DNA of 12,110 bases from Modestobacter sp. (GCA_025963425.1 JAOPUQ010000172.1:1-12110); one strand, 5' to 3'. Positions 1 to 6,691 are shown, numbered from the stretch's first letter. A program made the numbers and translations. Notes: a model not told the origin generated them from the sequence alone.

Positions 1-227
1 GGACTCGTCGAGGTCGAGCGCGAGCTGACCGGTGTGGACGGCGGTGGACGGCTTGTTGTCCACCAGGAGGGAGATGGACGCCTCGAGGTGCCCGGGCAGC
101 GTCGACGCGGCCGTGTCGACGACGGCCCGCAGCAGCGCGGTCATGGAGTGCTCGCGCAGCGTCAAGCTGCTGAGCCGCCGGAAGGCCTGCTCGGCGTCTG
201 TGGGGGCCGGTCGCTGGTGTCGGGCAT
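1..227 (-). CDS. GAF-domain (GAF-ANTAR type) regulator, N-terminal part, apparent frameshift
   Basis: The gene runs leftward off the window, so only its first ~75 codons are visible. The main reading frame (about 1-200) gives FRRLSSLTLREHSMTALLRA and, further on, ISLLVDNKPSTAVHTGQLAL followed by DLDES. This is the hallmark of the GAF domain in actinobacterial GAF-ANTAR proteins, which in full-length members sense a signal and bind RNA as antiterminators through a C-terminal ANTAR domain; that domain is not visible here. The only start with a good ribosome site is ATG at 225-227 (GGAG at 236-239, 8-nt spacing), but it reads MPDTSDRPPQTPSRPSGGSA and stops at 162. Adding one base in the G run at 202-206 joins MPDTSDRPP directly to TDAEQAFRRLSS. 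So there is either a real frameshift, a sequencing or assembly error, or initiation at an internal TTG or ATG (142-144). Family assignment is fairly sure; intactness is not. Confidence 0.7.
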
Positions 228-251
228 GTCTCGGTCTCCGGTCGGGTGGAA

Positions 252-273
252 CCGGGGGCGGGTGCGCCCCCGG
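252..273. repeat. Perfect 9-bp hairpin upstream of the GAF gene
   Basis: Bases 252-260 (CCGGGGGCG) pair perfectly with 265-273 (CGCCCCCGG) around a GGTG loop. The structure begins 25 nt upstream of the GAF gene's ATG, so it could lie in that gene's 5' leader. A second stem, GGCCAC 272-277 with GTGGCC 292-297 (enclosing CCCA/TGGG), abuts it and shares two bases, and GGCCGGCC at 294-301 is itself palindromic. There is no T run on either side, so a classical intrinsic terminator is unlikely. The pairing is directly visible; a role as leader structure or operator is inference. Confidence 0.5.
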
Positions 274-506
274 CCACGGACGCCCACATGGGTGGCCGGC
301 CGTGCGGGGTGCGCCGCGTTGTGACACACGGTCGCCACCGGGTTGCCCGGCGACGGCATCGACGCAGCCGTGGGAGACCGAACGGGGGGGTCCGGTCGCC
401 GCACGCGTTCAGGAGGTGGGGAACCGGCGCCGTCCCCGGCAGGAGCAGCGCCTGTGGCGACCCTGTGAAGATCAACGTTCACGAATCGGACACGCTGCCC
501 CCGTCG

Positions 507-512
507 TACGGT
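507..512 (+). promoter_or_regulatory. Possible -10 element (TACGGT) for a leaderless transcript
   Basis: TACGGT lies 5 nt before the ATG at 518, the spacing expected if transcription starts at or next to the A of the start codon. No Shine-Dalgarno sequence is visible ahead of this ATG, and leaderless transcripts are common in actinomycetes. No good -35 hexamer is seen at 16-19 nt, so this is a weak call. Confidence 0.25.
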
Positions 513-517
513 GGGTC

Positions 518-1642
518 ATGGCCGCACGGGGACAGCGCAGCGGCGCGGCCCGCCGATGGCTGGTGGTCGCGCTCGGGGTCGCCGTCCTGCTGGCACTGCC
601 CGCGCTGATCGGGGCGCTGCCGGCGTCGGACGCCGGAACCTCGGCGACCGACCTGCGGGACCGCGCACTGGCCTCGGCCGACGTTCCCTTCTCCGGCTAC
701 GCCCAGGCCGCCGGCGGGCTCGCCCTGCCGGTGGGCGACCAGCTCACGCCGGTCGCCGACCTGCTCAGCGACCGGACGACGATGCGCGCCTGGTACCGCG
801 CCGCCGACGACTGGCGGGTCGACGTCGTCTCGGCCACCGGCGAGACCGGGGTGCACCGCGACGCCGGCGGCACCTGGACCTGGGAGTACGAGGAGCACGT
901 CGCCTCGCGGGCCGCCGCCCTGCCCCTGGCGCTGCCCACCGCGCCGGACCTGCTGCCCAGCGCGCTGGGCCGCCGGCTGCTGTCGGAGGCCGCCGACGAG
1001 GAGCTCTCCCGGTTCGGGGCCGACCGGGTGGCCGGCCGCGACGCCCTGGGGCTGCGGATCACCCCCGCCGACGACGCCGCGTCGGTGTCCCGGGTCGACG
1101 TGTGGGTCGACGCCGACAGCGGGATCCCGCTGCGCGTCCAGATCTCCGGCGGCGAGACCGGCGGGAGCGAGCCGGCCGTGGACACCAGCTTCCTGAGCCT
1201 GGACCTCACCACCCCCGCGGCCTCGGTCACCGCCTTCACCCCGCCGCCGGGCGCCGACGTCCGCCGCGACGAGCAGCAGGCCGACCTGCTCGCCACCGGA
1301 CGCCGTGCGGACGCCGTGCGACTGCCCGACTCCCTCGCGGGTCTGGACGGCCGCACCCTGGACGGCACCCCCGGCGCGGTCGGCGTCTACGGCCGCGGGG
1401 TCACCCTGCTCGCCGTCTCCGTGCTGCCCGGCCGGGCGGCGTCGGCGCTGCGGGACACGCTGCTCGTCGCCCCGGGTGCGGTCGTCGACGACGTCGGCGT
1501 CCGCATCGCGGCCGGCCCGCTGGGCCTGATGCTGGTCGACGGCGGCGAACGGCGCGGCAGTTGGCTGCTGGCCGGCACGGTCGACCTGGACGCGCTCGCC
1601 GCCGCCGCGGCACAACTGCCCCCGAGGAGAGGAGACCGGTGA
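518..1642 (+). CDS. Membrane-anchored or secreted LolA/RseB-like protein
   Basis: This 374-residue protein starts with a positively charged stretch (RGQRSGAARRW, 5-14) and one hydrophobic segment (about 15-35). That is either an uncleaved anchor or a signal peptide with a possible site near ALPASDA; there is no lipobox cysteine. The rest is extracytoplasmic: the region about 45-260 has the alternating-strand pattern of LolA/RseB/LppX-like folds, with WYRAADDWRVDVV (92-104), TWTWEYEE (119-126) and VDVWVDADSGIPLRVQIS (193-210), as in actinobacterial proteins annotated 'LolA family' or 'sigma-E regulatory RseB-like'. Such folds cradle a lipid or lipoprotein acyl chain. It overlaps the ABC ATPase gene by 4 nt (GTGA), so it is probably translationally coupled and works with that transporter. 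The ATG at 518 places the hydrophobic segment properly; longer in-frame extensions read as noncoding. The substrate is unknown. Confidence 0.75.
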   Translation: MAARGQRSGAARRWLVVALGVAVLLALPALIGALPASDAGTSATDLRDRALASADVPFSGYAQAAGGLALPVGDQLTPVADLLSDRTTMRAWYRAADDWRVDVVSATGETGVHRDAGGTWTWEYEEHVASRAAALPLALPTAPDLLPSALGRRLLSEAADEELSRFGADRVAGRDALGLRITPADDAASVSRVDVWVDADSGIPLRVQISGGETGGSEPAVDTSFLSLDLTTPAASVTAFTPPPGADVRRDEQQADLLATGRRADAVRLPDSLAGLDGRTLDGTPGAVGVYGRGVTLLAVSVLPGRAASALRDTLLVAPGAVVDDVGVRIAAGPLGLMLVDGGERRGSWLLAGTVDLDALAAAAAQLPPRRGDR

Positions 1643-2577
1643 CCGCTGCGGTGATCGCCACCCAGGGACTGGTCAAGCGCTTCGGCCACCTGCGGGCCGT
1701 GGACGGCATCGACCTCGACGTCCGGGCCGGTGACGTCTACGGCTTCCTCGGCGCCAACGGCTCGGGCAAGACGACGACGGTGCGGATGCTGCTGGGCCTG
1801 GTGCTCCCCACCTCCGGGGAGATCTCGCTGCTCGGTGAACGGATGCCCAAGGCGGCGCGGAAGGTGCTGCCCCGGGTGGGTGCGCTGATCGAGTCACCCG
1901 CCGCCTACGGGCACCTGTCCGGGCGGGCGAACCTCACGCTGCTCGACGCCGCCGGGCCGGGCGGCTCCCGCCGCACCCGGCGGGCCCGGGTCGGCGAGGT
2001 GCTGGAGCAGGTCGGCCTGGCCGGTGTCGGGCGCCGCCCGGTGAAGGCCTACTCGCTGGGCATGCGCCAGCGGCTGGGGCTGGCCGGGGCGCTCCTGCGT
2101 CGTCCGGAGCTGCTGGTCCTGGACGATCCGACCAACGGGCTGGACCCTCAGGGCATCCACGAGGTCCGCGACCTGCTGCTGGAGCTGCACCGCGGCGGCA
2201 CCACCGTCTTCCTCTCCAGCCACCTGCTGGCCGAGGTCGAGCAGCTGTGCAGCCGGGTCGGGGTGCTCGACCGCGGCCGCCTCGTGCTGCAGGACGACCT
2301 GGCCACCCTCACCGCCCCCACCGGCGCGACCGTCGTGGAGACCCCGGACCCGCTGCGGGTGCGCGCGGCGCTGGACGGCCGGGTGCTCTCCCTGGACGCG
2401 ACCCGGGCGGTGGTCCGCGGCGCCGACCCGGCCGAGGTCAACGCCGCCCTGGTCGCCGCCGGCGTGCCGGTCACCGGCCTGGCCCTGCAGCGCCCGACGC
2501 TGGAGGAGGTCGTGCTGGCGGCCGCGGGCGGCAGCGCCGACCGGGTGGACGGCACCGAGGGGAGGGCGCGCCGGTGA
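1639..2577 (+). CDS. ABC transporter ATP-binding protein
   Basis: A 312-residue nucleotide-binding subunit. It has Walker A GANGSGKT (38-45), a Q-loop region around ALIESP, ABC signature SLGMRQR (139-145), Walker B LLVLDD (158-163) followed by PTNGLDP, and H-loop His195 in LSSHLL. The C-terminal ~100 residues are the extra domain usual in ABC-2-type exporter ATPases of the BcrA/DrrA kind. The position normally held by the catalytic glutamate after Walker B is Asp163 (codons GAC GAT at 2122-2127). The start is the GTG at 1639, which overlaps the preceding stop and follows a doubled GGAG (1626-1629 and 1631-1634). It should energise the permease encoded immediately downstream, with which it also shares a 4-nt overlap. 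The cargo cannot be told from sequence: lipid, drug, peptide or lipoprotein are all possible. Confidence 0.93.
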   Translation: MTAAVIATQGLVKRFGHLRAVDGIDLDVRAGDVYGFLGANGSGKTTTVRMLLGLVLPTSGEISLLGERMPKAARKVLPRVGALIESPAAYGHLSGRANLTLLDAAGPGGSRRTRRARVGEVLEQVGLAGVGRRPVKAYSLGMRQRLGLAGALLRRPELLVLDDPTNGLDPQGIHEVRDLLLELHRGGTTVFLSSHLLAEVEQLCSRVGVLDRGRLVLQDDLATLTAPTGATVVETPDPLRVRAALDGRVLSLDATRAVVRGADPAEVNAALVAAGVPVTGLALQRPTLEEVVLAAAGGSADRVDGTEGRARR

Positions 2578-3401
2578 TCGCCGTCGAGCTCGCCAAGATG
2601 TTCCGCCGTCCGCGCACGTGGGTGACGATCGCGCTGCTCAACGCGCTGCCGGTGCTGGTCGCCGCGCTGCTGGCCCTCACCGACCTGGCGCCGCGGCCGG
2701 GGGAGGGGCCGCCGTTCCTGTCCGCCGTCCTGACCAACGGCACGCTCTACCCGCTGGCCGCGCTGGCCATCGTGCTGCCGCTGTTCCTGCCGATCGCGGT
2801 GGCCCTGATCGCCGGGGACGCCGTCGCCGGTGAGGCACAGGCCGGCACGCTGCGCTACCTGCTGGTCCGCCCGGCGGGCCGCACCCGGCTGCTGGTGGCC
2901 AAGCTGATCTCGGTCGTCGCCTTCGTGCTCGTCACCGTGCTGGTGGTCGCCGCCGTCGGCTACCTGGTCGGCCAGGTCTTCTTCGACGTGCAACCGATCA
3001 GCGGGGCGCGCGCGACGGGCGGGACGGCGCTGTCGGGGACCTCGTTGACCCCGGCGCAGATCACCGGCCGCACGGTGCTGGCCATCGGCTACGTCACCGC
3101 CTCCATGCTCGGCGTGGCCGCGTTCGCGCTGTTCTTCTCCACGCTCACCGACTCCCCGCTGGCCGCGATGCTGGGTGCGCTGGCCGTGCTCATCGCCTCC
3201 TCGCTGCTGTTCACCCTGGACGCCGCCTCCTCGATCGCCCCGTACCTGCCGACCCGCTACTGGCTGGCGTTCGTCGACTTCTTCCGCGATCCGATCCTGT
3301 GGCGCGACGTCGTGCGCGGGCTGGGGCTGCAGGCGGTCTACGTGGCGGTGCTGCTCGGTGCCGCCTGGGCGAACTTCACCACCAAGGACGTCACCAGCTA
3401 G
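2574..3401 (+). CDS. ABC-2 type transporter permease
   Basis: A 275-residue integral membrane protein with about six hydrophobic segments (near 17-37, 58-81, 108-136, 165-190, 194-214 and 248-267), the usual size and layout for a single ABC-2 permease subunit that would dimerise. The stretch GEAQAGTLRYLLVRPAGRTR (86-105), between the second and third segments, is the conserved cytoplasmic loop of this family that contacts the ATPase. The extracytoplasmic loop at about 137-165 is rich in Gly and Thr. The start GTG at 2574 overlaps the ATPase stop by 4 nt, and GGAGGG at 2561-2566 is a strong ribosome site with 7-nt spacing. Its TAG stop (3399-3401) overlaps the stop of the convergent gene, leaving no room for an intergenic terminator. 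Export function is confident; cargo is unknown. Confidence 0.9.
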   Translation: MIAVELAKMFRRPRTWVTIALLNALPVLVAALLALTDLAPRPGEGPPFLSAVLTNGTLYPLAALAIVLPLFLPIAVALIAGDAVAGEAQAGTLRYLLVRPAGRTRLLVAKLISVVAFVLVTVLVVAAVGYLVGQVFFDVQPISGARATGGTALSGTSLTPAQITGRTVLAIGYVTASMLGVAAFALFFSTLTDSPLAAMLGALAVLIASSLLFTLDAASSIAPYLPTRYWLAFVDFFRDPILWRDVVRGLGLQAVYVAVLLGAAWANFTTKDVTS

Positions 3402-3970
3402 GCCGGAGCCGGCGTCACCACCCGGTAGTGGAGGTGCACCACCCCGGTGCCGAACCGGCGCTCGTCGAGCAGTTCGAGGTCCAGCCGGACGCCGGAGGGC
3501 AGGGCCGGCGTACCGCTGCCCACCACGACGGGGGTGACGAACAGGTGGAGCTCGTCGACCAGGCCGGCCCGCAGCGCCGAGGCGGCGAGGCCGGGACCGC
3601 CCACGCTGAGGTCCCGGTCCGACGAGGCCTTGAGCTCCCGGACCGAGTCCGGGTCGAAGGCCCGCTCGAGCCGCGTCCGGGCACTGGACACCGCCGGCAG
3701 CGTCGTGGAGTACACGACCTTGTCGGCCGCCTGCCACATCTCGGTGAAGTCGCGGACGACGGCCGGCTGGTCGGGCCGGGCGTGCATCGTCTCCCAGGCG
3801 ACCATCACCTCGTACAGCCGGCGGCCGTAGAGGTAGGTACCGATCGTCCGCTCCAGGTCGTTGACGTAGGCGTGCACCTCCTCGTCCGGCTCGGCCCAGT
3901 CGAATCGGCCGTCCGCATCGGCGACCACGCCGTCCAGCGAGGTGATCGCGGAGTAGACGAGCTCAGCCAC
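3398..3970 (-). CDS. Dihydrofolate reductase family protein (RibD C-terminal fold), copy 1
   Basis: A 190-residue protein with the hallmarks of the RibD-C/DHFR-like family: SAITSLDGVVADADGRFDW near the N-terminus (7-25), YGRRLYE (48-54) at the nucleotide-binding loop, and LSVGGPGLAASALRAGLVDE (121-140) followed by LHLFVTPVVVGSGTP. Family members are NAD(P)H-dependent reductases, but in these stand-alone actinobacterial versions the substrate is generally unknown, so neither folate nor riboflavin synthesis should be assumed. The GTG at 3970 is chosen because GGAGGG (3976-3981, minus strand) sits 5 nt upstream and because translation from it opens directly on the conserved strand. It overlaps the upstream reductase gene by 8 nt, so translation is probably coupled. 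It is convergent with the ABC permease and shares the stop region CTAG. Confidence 0.88.
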   Translation of the reverse strand: MAELVYSAITSLDGVVADADGRFDWAEPDEEVHAYVNDLERTIGTYLYGRRLYEVMVAWETMHARPDQPAVVRDFTEMWQAADKVVYSTTLPAVSSARTRLERAFDPDSVRELKASSDRDLSVGGPGLAASALRAGLVDELHLFVTPVVVGSGTPALPSGVRLDLELLDERRFGTGVVHLHYRVVTPAPA

Positions 3971-4637
3971 GACGTCCCTCCGGGTCCGCCCGGGCGAACC
4001 GGACGTGGGCGACCGTCGGTGAGCTGACGAACTGGACGCACTCCAGCCCGGCCGGGCCGCCGCCGAGGGCGTCGAAGAGCCGTTCGCCACAGCCCAGCAG
4101 GACAGGCACCACGACCACGTGGAGCTCGTCGATCAGGCCGGCCCGCAGATACTGCTGGATGGTGGCCGCACCGCCACCGAGCCGGACGTCGGCGTCACCG
4201 GCCGCCTCGCCCGCCTGCTCCAGCGCCGCCTCGATACCGCCGGTCACGAAGGTGAACGTCGTCCCGCCGGCCATGGTCAGCGGCGGGCGCGGATGGGAGG
4301 TCAGCACGAACACCGGGTGGTGGTACGGCGGGTTCTCGCCCCACCAGCCGGTCCACTGCTCATCGGGCCAGGGGCCCCGGAGCGGGCCGAACATGTTGCG
4401 GCCCATGATCGTGGCGCCGATGTTCTCCTCCCCACGGGCGAGGAACCGGTCGTCGGTGCCGGGGGCCCCGCCGGGGGGTTCGGACTCCCCGAGCATCGCC
4501 AGGCCGGTCGGCGTGGCGAACACCCACTCGTGCAGGCGCTCTCCGCCCACCCCCAGCGGGTGCTCGAGATCCTGGTCCGGCCCCGCGGCGTAGCCGTCCA
4601 CCGAGATCGAGAGGTTGTGCACCCGCAGTCGCGGCAC
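3963..4637 (-). CDS. Dihydrofolate reductase family protein (RibD C-terminal fold), copy 2
   Basis: A 224-residue relative of the downstream gene, longer through an insertion of about 30 residues after the first strand. It shows VHNLSISVDGYAAGPDQ (6-22), a glycine/proline-rich region with RLHEWVF (34-40), MGRNMFGP (78-85) at the nucleotide loop, and VRLGGGAATIQQYLRAGLID (151-170) followed by ELHVVVVPVLLGCGERLF. This pattern is common for annotated 'dihydrofolate reductase family proteins', whose physiological substrates are mostly unknown. The start is the GTG at 4637, with AGGAG at 4644-4648 and 6-nt spacing. It is the first gene of a two-gene unit and is divergent from an AraC regulator 189 nt away, which may control it. 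The two reductases differ too much to be a recent duplication; they could act as homodimers or as a pair. Confidence 0.88.
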   Translation of the reverse strand: MPRLRVHNLSISVDGYAAGPDQDLEHPLGVGGERLHEWVFATPTGLAMLGESEPPGGAPGTDDRFLARGEENIGATIMGRNMFGPLRGPWPDEQWTGWWGENPPYHHPVFVLTSHPRPPLTMAGGTTFTFVTGGIEAALEQAGEAAGDADVRLGGGAATIQQYLRAGLIDELHVVVVPVLLGCGERLFDALGGGPAGLECVQFVSSPTVAHVRFARADPEGRRG

Positions 4638-4782
4638 GGTCGTCTCCTGGGTCGTTCGGTCGAGTCGGTGGTCAGACCGCCGGGGGGTCCGGAAGTCATC
4701 GCTGACGGCACCGGGGGTACCGGAGCGGGTGTCGCCGCCACTAGCGTCCTGCACGCGGGCGACGGGGGCCGCGCTCCCGCGC

Positions 4783-4803
4783 GCGACCGGAGCCGCCGGT
4801 CGC
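4783..4803. promoter_or_regulatory. Perfect 8-bp inverted repeat in the AraC-gene leader or operator
   Basis: GCGACCGG (4783-4790) pairs exactly with CCGGTCGC (4796-4803) around AGCCG. It lies in the 189-nt divergent spacer, 23 nt before the AraC ATG and just ahead of its GGAG ribosome site (4814-4817). It could be a regulator-binding site or an mRNA hairpin affecting translation. TAGCGT at 4742-4747 is a possible -10 for the AraC gene, but I see no matching -35. The symmetry is observed; the function is inferred. Confidence 0.4.
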
Positions 4804-4826
4804 CGGACCGGACGGAGAGACCGGCC

Positions 4827-5786
4827 ATGGCCGTGCTCCTGGACACCGCCCACCTGGCACCCGACCAGCGCGTCGACGCCGTCCACGAGGCCTTCACCCG
4901 GGCCACCGTCCCCACCCGGGTGCGGCTGGAGGCGCCCACCGGCGGGGTGCGGGCGCGGATGCACCTGTGGCAGTTCGGGCCCGGCACGGTCTTCACCGCC
5001 CGCGGCTCCGGACTGCGGCTGACCCGCCTCGGCCAGCACCTGCGCGGGGACCCGCCGCGGCTGGTGGCGGTCGCCGTCCACGAGCGGGGCGCCGGTCTGT
5101 TGCGTCAGGGCGGCCGGGAGGAGCGGGTCGGGGCCGGGGAGATGATGCTGACCGACCTCACCGACACCTACGACTTCGCCTGGCGGGGGGACGGTGGGTC
5201 GCAGGCCTTCCAGGTCGACCTGGCCGAGCTCGGCCTGCCCGTCGAGGTGGTCCGTGCCGCCGCCGGCCGGCTGGGGGCCAGCCCGCTGCACGGCCTGTTC
5301 CGCGACCACCTGCTGCGGCTGTTCGCCGACACCGACCGGCTGGCCGCCGACCCGGGCGCCCCGCACCTGGGGACGGCGACGGTCGAGCTGCTCCGTGCCC
5401 TGCTGGTCTCGGCCGCCGGCGGGGACGGGCTGCCGCACCCGGCCCTGGTGGCCGACTCGCTGCTCGGCCGGGTCCTCGGGTACGCCCGCGCGCACCTGGG
5501 CGAGGCCGACCTGGGTCCCGCGCGGCTCGCCGCGGCGCACCACGTCTCCGTGCGGCACCTCTACGCCGAGTGCGCCCGCGCCGGGATCAGCCTGGAGCAG
5601 TGGCTGATCAGCCAGCGGCTGGAGGCCGCCCGCCGGACGCTGGACCAGCCCTCCGGGCCGCGGCAGTCGGTCGCCGCGGTGGCGCACGGCTGGGGCTTCA
5701 CCGACGCCGGTCACTTCAGCCGGCGCTTCCGGGAGGCCTACGGGCTGACCCCACGGGAGTGGCGGGACCGGCGCACGGGGGACTGA
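4827..5786 (+). CDS. AraC-family transcriptional regulator
   Basis: A 319-residue cytoplasmic DNA-binding protein. The N-terminal ~185 residues look like the AraC-binding-like sensor domain (PF14525 type), with MHLWQFGPGTVFTARGSGLRL at 45-65 and GAGEMMLTDLTDTYDF at 102-117. The C-terminal ~95 residues are a standard two-helix-turn-helix AraC domain: LGPARLAAAHHVSVRHLYAE (229-248), the linker WLISQRLEAARRTL (259-272), and the second motif SVAAVAHGWGFTDAGHFSRR (281-300) ending in REAYGLTPREWR. The ATG at 4827 has GGAG at 4814-4817 and puts the sensor domain at the start; the long in-frame upstream extension is antisense to the reductase gene and is not credible. It is divergent from the reductase pair, a frequent regulator-target arrangement, and may also control itself. 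The inducer is unknown. Confidence 0.93.
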   Translation: MAVLLDTAHLAPDQRVDAVHEAFTRATVPTRVRLEAPTGGVRARMHLWQFGPGTVFTARGSGLRLTRLGQHLRGDPPRLVAVAVHERGAGLLRQGGREERVGAGEMMLTDLTDTYDFAWRGDGGSQAFQVDLAELGLPVEVVRAAAGRLGASPLHGLFRDHLLRLFADTDRLAADPGAPHLGTATVELLRALLVSAAGGDGLPHPALVADSLLGRVLGYARAHLGEADLGPARLAAAHHVSVRHLYAECARAGISLEQWLISQRLEAARRTLDQPSGPRQSVAAVAHGWGFTDAGHFSRRFREAYGLTPREWRDRRTGD

Positions 5787-5787
5787 C

Positions 5788-5807
5788 GGCCGGCCCGGCC
5801 GCCGGCC
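5788..5807. terminator. Hairpin between convergent genes, probable bidirectional terminator
   Basis: GGCCGGC (5788-5794) pairs perfectly with GCCGGCC (5801-5807) around a 6-nt loop. It occupies all but one base of the gap between the AraC stop and the stop of the convergent hydrolase gene. There is no T tract, as is usual for actinomycete hairpin terminators. Position and symmetry suggest it ends transcription from both sides. Confidence 0.5.
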
Positions 5808-6617
5808 TCAGCCCTCACGCAGCCGGGTGCAGTCCGCGGGGCCCAGCCGGGCCGGTGGACCGGCCGCCAGCTCGGCGAGCACGATGCCCTGCACGACCGG
5901 GTCGCTGGGCAGCTGTCCGTGCGTCACCCGGGAGTCGGCGCACACCGACTGCACGGTGAGCTCCACCGCGCCGTCCAGCCGGGCGGAATCGGGCGGGGTG
6001 ACGGTCTGGTCGGCGGTGGACCACAGCGACACCCAGGTGGGCCCGGCCGGGGTCTCGTCGCCGGCGTTGAGCCGGTCCAGGAGCTCGCTGTGGGTGGTCA
6101 GCTGGGAGCAGCCGACCGGGCACTGACCGGGCGCGATGCCCGCGGCCAGGTCGGCCAGGTCGGTGCCGTGGTGCGGCGAGCCGAGGGTCAGGATCCGGCG
6201 GGCCTGGGCCGCTCCGCCGTCCGCGGCCCACAGCCGGGCGATCACGCCTCCGGCGGAGTAGCCGACGACGTCCACGCTGGCGGCACCGGTCCGGGCCAGG
6301 GCGTCGTCCACGGCGGCGGCCAGCACGCCGGCCGAGGCCCGCAGGTCACCGGTGCCGTCACCAGGGACGGCGACGACGCGGGCGTCCCGGCCGGCGGCGG
6401 TGAGCCGGTCGGCGAGCGGCTGCAGTGACCGGGTCGAGCCTCCGTAGCCGGGCACCAGCAGCACCGGGCCCGGCGCCTCCTGGGACACCGGGGCCGGGTC
6501 GTCGGCCGCCAGGCGGGGGACCAGCACCGCCGCGACGACGGCCACCACCGCGACGACGAGGGCGGCGAGCAGACCCAGCACCAGGCGGCGGCGGGCGGGG
6601 GAGAGGCCGGCGAGCAC
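5808..6617 (-). CDS. Membrane-anchored or secreted lipase-type alpha/beta hydrolase
   Basis: A 269-residue serine hydrolase of the EstA/LipB-like lipase family. It has basic residues then one hydrophobic segment (about 12-34), so it is anchored or exported. The oxyanion strand is LLVPGYGGS (53-61), the nucleophile elbow GYSAGG has Ser121, the nearby LTLGSPHHGTDLA (143-155) is typical of these lipases, Asp203 in LWSTADQTV is the likely acid and His233 in VTHGQL the likely base. Cys166 and Cys170 (QCPVGC), with Cys226 and Cys263, could form disulfides outside the cell. The GTG at 6617 is chosen because it gives a compact N-terminus before the hydrophobic segment; its ribosome site is weak. It is divergent from the phosphatidyltransferase gene, 74 nt away. 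It probably hydrolyses acyl esters; the substrate is not predictable. Confidence 0.9.
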   Translation of the reverse strand: MLAGLSPARRRLVLGLLAALVVAVVAVVAAVLVPRLAADDPAPVSQEAPGPVLLVPGYGGSTRSLQPLADRLTAAGRDARVVAVPGDGTGDLRASAGVLAAAVDDALARTGAASVDVVGYSAGGVIARLWAADGGAAQARRILTLGSPHHGTDLADLAAGIAPGQCPVGCSQLTTHSELLDRLNAGDETPAGPTWVSLWSTADQTVTPPDSARLDGAVELTVQSVCADSRVTHGQLPSDPVVQGIVLAELAAGPPARLGPADCTRLREG

Positions 6618-6663
6618 GCGCCCACTGTGCCCGCTCTGGCTGTGCGGAGCAGCGGCTGGTGGA

Positions 6664-6691
6664 CTGCACGGGTGCAGAACGCGGGCCCGCG
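6664..6691. promoter_or_regulatory. Two adjacent palindromes in the divergent spacer before the phosphatidyltransferase
   Basis: CTGCAC (6664-6669) and GTGCAG (6672-6677) form a perfect inverted repeat around GG. Two bases later CGCGGGCCCGCG (6680-6691) is a perfect 12-bp palindrome that touches the ATG at 6692. Both sit in the 74-nt gap between divergent genes. They may be operators or an mRNA structure masking the start; if translation really begins at the GTG at 6659 they would be inside the coding region. Confidence 0.4.

Noticed and set aside
320..328. TGTGACACA as a CRP-type binding site
   Set aside because: Only 9 bp and lacking the TGTGA-N6-TCACA spacing; expected by chance often enough to be uninformative.
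338..350. CCGGG-TTG-CCCGG small hairpin in the left spacer
   Set aside because: A 5-bp GC stem is common by chance at this base composition and has no supporting context.
32..517. N-terminal extension of the LolA-like frame back to position 32
   Set aside because: The extension is Cys/Trp/Arg-rich, crosses the divergent spacer and the GAF gene, and would bury the signal/anchor segment in mid-protein.
479..1615. Long minus-strand open frame (378 codons) opposite the LolA-like gene
   Set aside because: It is Gly/Gln/Arg-rich low-complexity translation typical of the antisense of GC-rich coding sequence; the plus-strand frame has the signal segment and family pattern.
2148..3737. Long minus-strand open frame (529 codons) across the ABC genes
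   Set aside because: Antisense shadow rich in Gln, Arg and Gly; the opposite strand holds unmistakable ABC ATPase and permease motifs.
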